This document shows, piece by piece, positions 32,374 to 36,345 of a stretch of 36,345 nt of DNA. Source of the DNA: an uncultured Porphyromonadaceae bacterium (GTDB lineage Bacteria; Bacteroidota; Bacteroidia; Bacteroidales; Muribaculaceae); NCBI GenBank assembly GCA_947427285.1, contig CANEHE010000021.1, positions 1 to 36,345 on the forward strand, written 5' to 3'. The position numbers and the translations under genes are program-made. A model generated the notes under the pieces. The model saw nothing but the letters and a program-made list of their open reading frames with translations, made no database searches and was not told the DNA's origin. Each line of letters opens with the position of its first letter. The stretch's first letter is position 1.

Positions 32374-33486
32374 ATGAAGAAAACACTACTTCTTGCCGCT
32401 ATGGCGGTTGTCAGTCTGGGAAGTTATGCCCAGAAGACTGTCAATGTGGAGACTGCCGGAACGCTTGGCACACTCCTCACCGAAACGGAGCAGAAAGAAC
32501 TTACGCAACTCACCATCAAAGGCCAACTCAACAGTGCGGATGTGAAAATACTCAGAGCCATGACCAAAACCAAGGCAGACCGTTTCAAACCGGGACTGGT
32601 TGGCTTCGGTGTGCTTGAGGATCTTGATCTCTCGGAGGCTGTTTTCGTAAAGGATACCAAACCATATTTTTCAGATGATGACAATATGGAGGACTATGCC
32701 ACGTCGCCGAACGCTATCGGAGGGTATATGTTTTTCAGCAGCATGACGCTCAAGCGTTTCACTCCGCCGGCAGGTACTGTGTCTGTTGGTGCGGGTGCTT
32801 TTCAGGACTGCGTGAATCTTGAATATTTCGGAAGCAACACCATTGCGGTATACGGTGCGAGTGCTTTCGGCGGATGCGAGAAGCTGGAGCCGTTGTCGCT
32901 TGAACCTGCGCGTGCAATAGGTGCCAGTGCATTTCAGAAAAATCTCAAGATCACAGATGTGGTTCTTTCCGACGATCTCAAAAGTTTTTCCGGGAATGCT
33001 TTCACCGGTTGCACCGCTCTGAAGAATCTAAAGATCGGCAAAGGAATCACTCAGCTCGATTCTTATTCCTTCAATGGCCTTCCGGCTCTTGAGACTGTTG
33101 AACTGAGCGAGAATATCACGGAGATCTATCCGAACTCCTTCAATAACTGCACTGCGTTGAAATCGTTCACTTGTCATGCCAAGGTTGTGCCGACCACACC
33201 AAATCTATCTTATGCTACCGGTCCTTTTGAAGGCGTGCCGGCCACGGCAGTCCTTTATGTGCCGGAAGAGTCTGTGGATATGTATAAGGTTGCCCTTCAC
33301 TGGAAGAACTTTCAGCATGTAGAACCTATAGCCGATTCGGGTACAGGAGTGGTGGATGTAATAAATTGGAATGAAGGAGAGAGCCGATGGTTCAATCTTC
33401 AGGGTGTGGAGGTGTCTTCGCCGGATAACGGTCTCTTCATCGAGATGCGCGGTGGCAAGACCCGTAAAGTTTTGATCAGAAAATGA
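32374..33486 (+). CDS. BspA-like leucine-rich-repeat surface protein
   Basis: A 370-residue exported protein with signal peptide MKKTLLLAAMAVVSLGSYA. Residues about 130-275 contain LRR_5/BspA-type repeats (VSVGAGAFQDCVNLEYF, ALKNLKIGKGITQLDSYSFNGLPALETVELSE, EIYPNSFNNCTALKSF), ending with the characteristic LYVPEESVDMYKVALHWKNFQHVEPI. Such proteins mediate adhesion or sit at the cell surface in oral and gut Bacteroidales. The tail (about 325-370, WFNLQGVEVSSPDNGLFIEMRGGKTRKVLIRK) matches the type IX-like C-terminal tails of neighbouring proteins. It ends the lipoprotein operon. Repeats are few compared with large BspA proteins. Confidence 0.88.
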   Translation: MKKTLLLAAMAVVSLGSYAQKTVNVETAGTLGTLLTETEQKELTQLTIKGQLNSADVKILRAMTKTKADRFKPGLVGFGVLEDLDLSEAVFVKDTKPYFSDDDNMEDYATSPNAIGGYMFFSSMTLKRFTPPAGTVSVGAGAFQDCVNLEYFGSNTIAVYGASAFGGCEKLEPLSLEPARAIGASAFQKNLKITDVVLSDDLKSFSGNAFTGCTALKNLKIGKGITQLDSYSFNGLPALETVELSENITEIYPNSFNNCTALKSFTCHAKVVPTTPNLSYATGPFEGVPATAVLYVPEESVDMYKVALHWKNFQHVEPIADSGTGVVDVINWNEGESRWFNLQGVEVSSPDNGLFIEMRGGKTRKVLIRK

Positions 33487-33534
33487 TATCATCTGGTTTT
33501 TGACAAAGATATTATTGTCGATGTCACGATTGAT

Positions 33535-33566
33535 AATCCCGTGGGAGAAAAATCTTCTGCGGGATT
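33535..33566 (+). other. hairpin downstream of the BspA-like gene
   Basis: AATCCCG (33535-33541) pairs with CGGGATT (33560-33566). There is no following T-run, so it may be an mRNA 3'-end structure and not an intrinsic terminator. Confidence 0.45.
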
Positions 33567-33656
33567 AAACTTTCTGTATAGTTCTGGCGTCTTATATACA
33601 AAGGCAATTGTCGCCAACGTCATTGCCGTTAAAATAATAAAACAATGCTTAGCGAC

Positions 33657-33693
33657 AAAATAGAGTCGGGGTTGAGGCCTTGACTCTATTTTT
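33657..33693. terminator. terminator-like hairpin 9 nt before the yaaA start
   Basis: AAAATAGAGTC pairs with GACTCTATTTTT around a loop of about 14 nt, followed by a T-run ending at 33693. It ends only 9 nt before the yaaA ATG, so it either closes the upstream operon or acts as an attenuator within the yaaA leader. Confidence 0.75.
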
Positions 33694-33702
33694 ACTTTAC
33701 AA

Positions 33703-34476
33703 ATGCTTATACTGATTGCGGAATCAAAGACAATGGAGGGTGCTCTGCGAGAGATCGCTCCTGATGAGTTTCTCCGGCATACGCCTGCTGGAGAAGAGAT
33801 TGCGAAGATGATAATGCAGAATCTCCGCGAAGCTACAGAAGAACAGATCTGCGATATGCTTTCCGTATCGCCGAGACTTGCGCGTGAATGTAGGCGAATG
33901 ATCCATGATTTTTGGGACAAACTGACAGGTCTATCGGCAATGGAAGCGTTTACAGGAGTGGTGTTCCGTCAGATTCATTCTTCTCAATGGAATCAGAAGG
34001 AATGGAAGTATGCGCAACGTCGGGTGAGGATTGTCTCGTCGCTCTATGGACTGCTCCGACCTTTGGATATAATAAAACCTTATCGGCTGGACTATTCGGC
34101 GTATGCGGCACCGGGTGATATGTCTTTACGTGAGTTCTGGAAAAAGAGATGCACCATTGATCTTGTAAATCTTATCAAGTCACAGGGAGATGGGGAAGTG
34201 CTTGATCTTTTGCCCGCCGAGGCCGCCAGATGCATTGATTGGAAGATTGTGAAGCGTTTTGCAAAGGTCGTTAAGGTACGTATCATGGAGCCGAAGGATG
34301 GAGGTAGTTTTGGGACTCCTGCGGCAGGGCGTCTGAAAGAACTGCGCGGCAAGCTTGTTGAGGTTGTTGTCGAGAGATGCGTAGAGAATGCCCAGGCTTT
34401 AAGGAGTCTGGATCATCCCGATTTTCTGTATCATGATTCCCTTCAATCTCCCGGAAATATAATATTTGTATGCTGA
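33703..34476 (+). CDS. yaaA: YaaA (UPF0246) peroxide-stress protein
   Basis: A 257-residue cytoplasmic protein of the YaaA/DUF328 family, which in E. coli lowers free iron and limits peroxide damage to DNA. Family marks are the N-terminal MLILIAESKTM, FTGVVFRQIH, RRVRIVSSLYGLLRPLDIIKPYRLDYSA, VLDLLPAEAARCIDWKIV and the late GRLKELRGKLVE. The start is certain from the N-terminal motif. The ATG follows a strong terminator hairpin by only 9 nt, which is odd. The gene ends shortly before a palindrome of the repeat family at 34496. Confidence 0.92.
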   Translation: MLILIAESKTMEGALREIAPDEFLRHTPAGEEIAKMIMQNLREATEEQICDMLSVSPRLARECRRMIHDFWDKLTGLSAMEAFTGVVFRQIHSSQWNQKEWKYAQRRVRIVSSLYGLLRPLDIIKPYRLDYSAYAAPGDMSLREFWKKRCTIDLVNLIKSQGDGEVLDLLPAEAARCIDWKIVKRFAKVVKVRIMEPKDGGSFGTPAAGRLKELRGKLVEVVVERCVENAQALRSLDHPDFLYHDSLQSPGNIIFVC

Positions 34477-34495
34477 CGGTTTCTTCCTTGAAAAT

Positions 34496-34532
34496 TAAGA
34501 AGTTGTTTAACAAGCATTTTTAAACAACCTCT
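34496..34532. repeat. palindrome of the AAGAGGCTGTTTAA family after yaaA
   Basis: TTAAGAAGTTGTTTAACAAG followed by CATTTTTAAACAACCTCT forms a hairpin with AGTTGTTTAA pairing TTAAACAACCT. The TTAACAAGCATT..TTAAACA core is shared with the right end of the MITE-like element (2388-2409). Confidence 0.65.
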
Positions 34533-34585
34533 GCAACAAAGAATAATATTGTATAAATGTCACACTTAAAGTCAATTATTCTTGT

Positions 34586-34593
34586 TAACTTTG
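34586..34593 (+). promoter_or_regulatory. -7 box upstream of the radical SAM gene
   Basis: TAACTTTG matches TAnnTTTG and would start a leader of about 60 nt before 34661. No TTTG is seen at the -33 position. Confidence 0.45.
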
Positions 34594-34660
34594 TGGTGTA
34601 AACTACTTTTTAGCGATTTATGGGATAGCAAAGAAAAATGACATCATAAATACAGGCACA

Positions 34661-35284
34661 ATGAAAAGCAGCCTTGCAAGAATAATCGGCATAGCACGTC
34701 ATCGTCTGGCAACCGACGGCGATGGAGTGACAACGCTTGTTGCTTTCCACGGATGCCCGCTCCATTGCCGTTATTGCCTCAATCCCCAGTCGCTCGGTGA
34801 TGGCAAAAGATTCAAGGAATACACTCCCGAATCGCTGTATCGGGAAATCCGCATCGACGAGCTTTATTTTCTTGCCACCAATGGCGGCGTGACATTCGGC
34901 GGTGGCGAGCCGTGTCTGCGTCCCGATTTTATCCGACGCTTCCGCGAATTGTGCGGTGACGGCTGGCAAATCAATCTTGAAACATCGCTCAATGTTCCGG
35001 CAGACAATATCGCGTCCTTGCTCCCTGTGGTAAATACACTTATCATTGACATCAAGGACTTGAATCCTGAGATTTACCGCAACTATACCGGGCAAGACAA
35101 TTCCCTTATTTTCGCCAATCTCCAGTTGATAGCCGACAGCGGGCGGCAGAATGACTGCATCATCCGCATACCGCTGATACCGGAGTTCAACACTGATGTC
35201 GACCGCGATGCAAGTCGTGCTGCGCTTGAACAACTCGGCTTTACCCGATTCGATTTATTCACCTATCAAATCCGAAAATACTGA
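34661..35284 (+). CDS. radical SAM enzyme, PflA/NrdG-activase-like
   Basis: A compact 207-residue radical SAM protein. The cluster motif FHGCPLHCRYCLNP gives C32, C36 and C39 (CxxxCxxC), and GVTFGGGEPCLRPDF is the SAM-binding GGE motif. The late DIKDLNPEIYRNYTGQDN and IRIPLIPEFN are typical of pyruvate-formate-lyase activating enzymes. It lacks the extra ferredoxin-like Cys cluster of larger glycyl-radical activases. No glycyl-radical enzyme is adjacent. Instead the gene is followed 2 nt later by a cysteine-motif/TonB protein, so the two form an operon and that protein, or its module, is a candidate partner or substrate. This link is inferred from gene order only. Confidence 0.88.
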   Translation: MKSSLARIIGIARHRLATDGDGVTTLVAFHGCPLHCRYCLNPQSLGDGKRFKEYTPESLYREIRIDELYFLATNGGVTFGGGEPCLRPDFIRRFRELCGDGWQINLETSLNVPADNIASLLPVVNTLIIDIKDLNPEIYRNYTGQDNSLIFANLQLIADSGRQNDCIIRIPLIPEFNTDVDRDASRAALEQLGFTRFDLFTYQIRKY

Positions 35285-36257
35285 CTATGGCACGAGGAAA
35301 GCAGACCTGCAAGATACTGAAAGAGATTCGTCGGCAGATAGCCGAGGCGAACGGCATCGAGTTCGTAACTTCGGAGTGTCGCTACCGTGGCGACTGCCTC
35401 GGCACGTGCCCCAAGTGCGAGGCTGAAGTCCGCTATATTGAACAGCAGCTCCGCTCGCGTCATCGCATGGGTAAAGCCGTAGCCCTCGCCGGAATCTCGG
35501 CCGGAATGATTCTCATGTCGGGATGCAGCGGCACGTCATCTTCAAATCAGTCTGACGAAACTTTACAAGGAGTGTTACTTTACACAGCAGAAGAGTTAGA
35601 TAGTATTCAGGAAGAGGAAGGAGAACTGCCGATGATTGAAGATTCAGTTTCATCTTTGACTCCCAATAATAACGGCGTGAAAGAAGGAGAGATAAGCAAC
35701 GAACCGAATGTCGTTGTAACACAAGGTGAGATGCCCGATGAACGTTCGACAATGCCTGATGAGAACGGAATATACGCTTGTGCTGAACAACAACCGGAAT
35801 TTCCAGGAGGTCCAGCTGAAATGATGCGTTTCATATTTCAGCATTTAAGATATCCTGACGGTGAAGGATGTGTTCAAGGGCGTGTGATAGTGAATTTCTA
35901 TGTAGACACCTTGGGACATGTATGCGAGCCTAAAATTTTCAGGGGTCTGGCACCGGCATTTGACCAAGAGGCTTTGCGTGTGGTCGGACTTTTCCCGGAT
36001 TTCACTCCCGGCAGACTGAATGGCAAAAAGGTTAACGTCAGGATGACAATTCCTATATCATTCAAATTATCCGCAGATTGACTATGGCACGAGGGAAGCA
36101 GACCTGCAAGATATTGAAAGAAATCCGTCAGCAGATAGCCGAAGCGAACGGCATAGAGTTTATCACTTCTGAATGCCGCTACAAGGGCGACTGCCTCGGC
36201 ACATGCCCCAAGTGCGAAGCCGAGGTACGCTACTTGGAGCAGCAGCTCCGCGCCCGC
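35282..36257 (+). repeat. tandem duplication of the cysteine-leader module
   Basis: The segments starting at 35282 and 36079 both begin TGACTATGGCACGAGG, where TGA is the stop of the preceding gene. They stay closely similar for about 180 nt and then diverge. The shared part encodes the 58-residue cysteine module. Most differences within it are synonymous. Confidence 0.85.
35287..36081 (+). CDS. cysteine-module / TonB C-terminal domain protein
   Basis: A 264-residue three-part protein. Residues 1-58 form a cytoplasmic module with C8 and the motif C31-x5-C37-x3-C41-x2-C44 (ECRYRGDCLGTCPKCEAE), which could bind zinc or an Fe-S cluster. Residues 62-80 are hydrophobic and end MILMSGC, which could be a lipobox inside an extended signal peptide or a TonB-style membrane anchor. 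An acidic linker (85-170) follows, then a TonB C-terminal domain (about 175-264: PEFPGGPAEMMRF, GRVIVNFYVDTLGHV, DQEALRVVGLFPDFTPGRLNGKKVNVRMTIPISF). The gene starts 2 nt after the radical SAM gene. The linker is AT-rich compared with the leader, suggesting a mosaic. Fusion of such a module to TonB is unusual and its role is unknown. Confidence 0.85.
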   Translation: MARGKQTCKILKEIRRQIAEANGIEFVTSECRYRGDCLGTCPKCEAEVRYIEQQLRSRHRMGKAVALAGISAGMILMSGCSGTSSSNQSDETLQGVLLYTAEELDSIQEEEGELPMIEDSVSSLTPNNNGVKEGEISNEPNVVVTQGEMPDERSTMPDENGIYACAEQQPEFPGGPAEMMRFIFQHLRYPDGEGCVQGRVIVNFYVDTLGHVCEPKIFRGLAPAFDQEALRVVGLFPDFTPGRLNGKKVNVRMTIPISFKLSAD

Positions 36258-36345
36258 TCCATCGCCGGAAAAACCGTAGCCATCGCCGGTATCTCGGCGG
36301 CATCCCTCGCCATGCTAATGCCTATCAGCACGGAGGCACAAACGC
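36084..36345 (+). CDS. second cysteine-module protein, partial at window end
   Basis: 87 codons are visible, starting 2 nt after the stop of its neighbour. The first 58 residues repeat the cysteine module with five conservative changes and all five cysteines kept (C8, C31, C37, C41, C44). The next segment (IAGKTVAIAGISAASLAMLMPISTEA, then QT) differs. It has no lipobox cysteine and looks like a cleavable signal peptide with an A-x-A-like site. If cleaved there, the cysteine module would be left in the cytoplasm as a released leader of about 85 residues. The mature part lies beyond the window, so it is not known whether it also carries a TonB domain. Confidence 0.8.
   Translation, partial: MARGKQTCKILKEIRQQIAEANGIEFITSECRYKGDCLGTCPKCEAEVRYLEQQLRARSIAGKTVAIAGISAASLAMLMPISTEAQT

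Noticed and set aside
2274..34532. CRISPR array made from the AAGAGGCTGTTTAA repeats
   Set aside because: The copies are kilobases apart, variable in sequence and tied to gene ends, with no regular spacers or cas genes.
34610..35233. 207-codon minus-strand ORF overlapping the radical SAM gene
   Set aside because: The plus-strand frame has CxxxCxxC and the GGE motif; the antisense frame has nothing recognisable.

Overview
The window looks like chromosomal DNA from a gut-type member of the Bacteroidales, most like Muribaculaceae/Prevotella-related bacteria. This rests on repeated TTTG / TAnnTTTG promoters (Bacteroidota sigma-ABfr type), a lipoprotein form of the TamA assembly factor (TamL), BspA-like leucine-rich surface proteins, secreted proteins with type IX-like C-terminal tails, and Bacteroidales-style TonB-domain proteins. 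The species is inferred only from protein style. No rRNA, tRNA or CRISPR array was seen.

Layout. 1-2.4 kb: a broken or partial outer-membrane efflux gene at the edge, NADP-type glutamate dehydrogenase (gdhA) with a clear promoter, and a small membrane protein whose 3' end carries a MITE-like insertion. 2.5-7 kb: an outer-membrane beta-barrel receptor-like protein, RidA and an ABC-F ATPase. 7-11.5 kb (minus strand): an etfB-etfA-acyl-CoA dehydrogenase operon followed by an acyl-ACP thioesterase. 11.7-16.4 kb: a metallo-beta-lactamase-fold hydrolase divergent from a tamL-HAD phosphatase pair, then a Spy-like cysteine-rich periplasmic protein. 16.5-23 kb (minus strand): two glycosyltransferases, Bcp peroxiredoxin, a PHP-type histidinol phosphatase, CstA, and a TPR/PD40 envelope protein.

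23.2-25.5 kb is an accessory-looking island of three overlapping minus-strand genes: a GNAT-like protein, an IbrA-like DUF3440 PAPS-reductase/ATP-pyrophosphatase and an IbrB-like ParB-fold protein. 25.8-33.5 kb is a secretome block: an Ig-like (Big2) protein, two M6 metalloproteases, two lipoproteins and a BspA-like LRR protein. Four of these share a type IX-like C-terminal tail. 33.7-36.3 kb holds yaaA and then a short radical SAM enzyme followed by tandem genes. The products of these start with an almost identical cytoplasmic cysteine module (C-x5-C-x3-C-x2-C) placed in front of a signal-peptide or membrane segment; the first continues into a TonB C-terminal domain and the second runs off the window.

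The best candidates for undescribed biology are the radical SAM / cysteine-leader / TonB locus, the Ibr-like three-gene island, and a family of AAGAGGCTGTTTAA palindromes at gene 3' ends. One copy of that family forms a 141-bp MITE-like element with a 7-bp target duplication that has rewritten the C-terminus of a small membrane protein.
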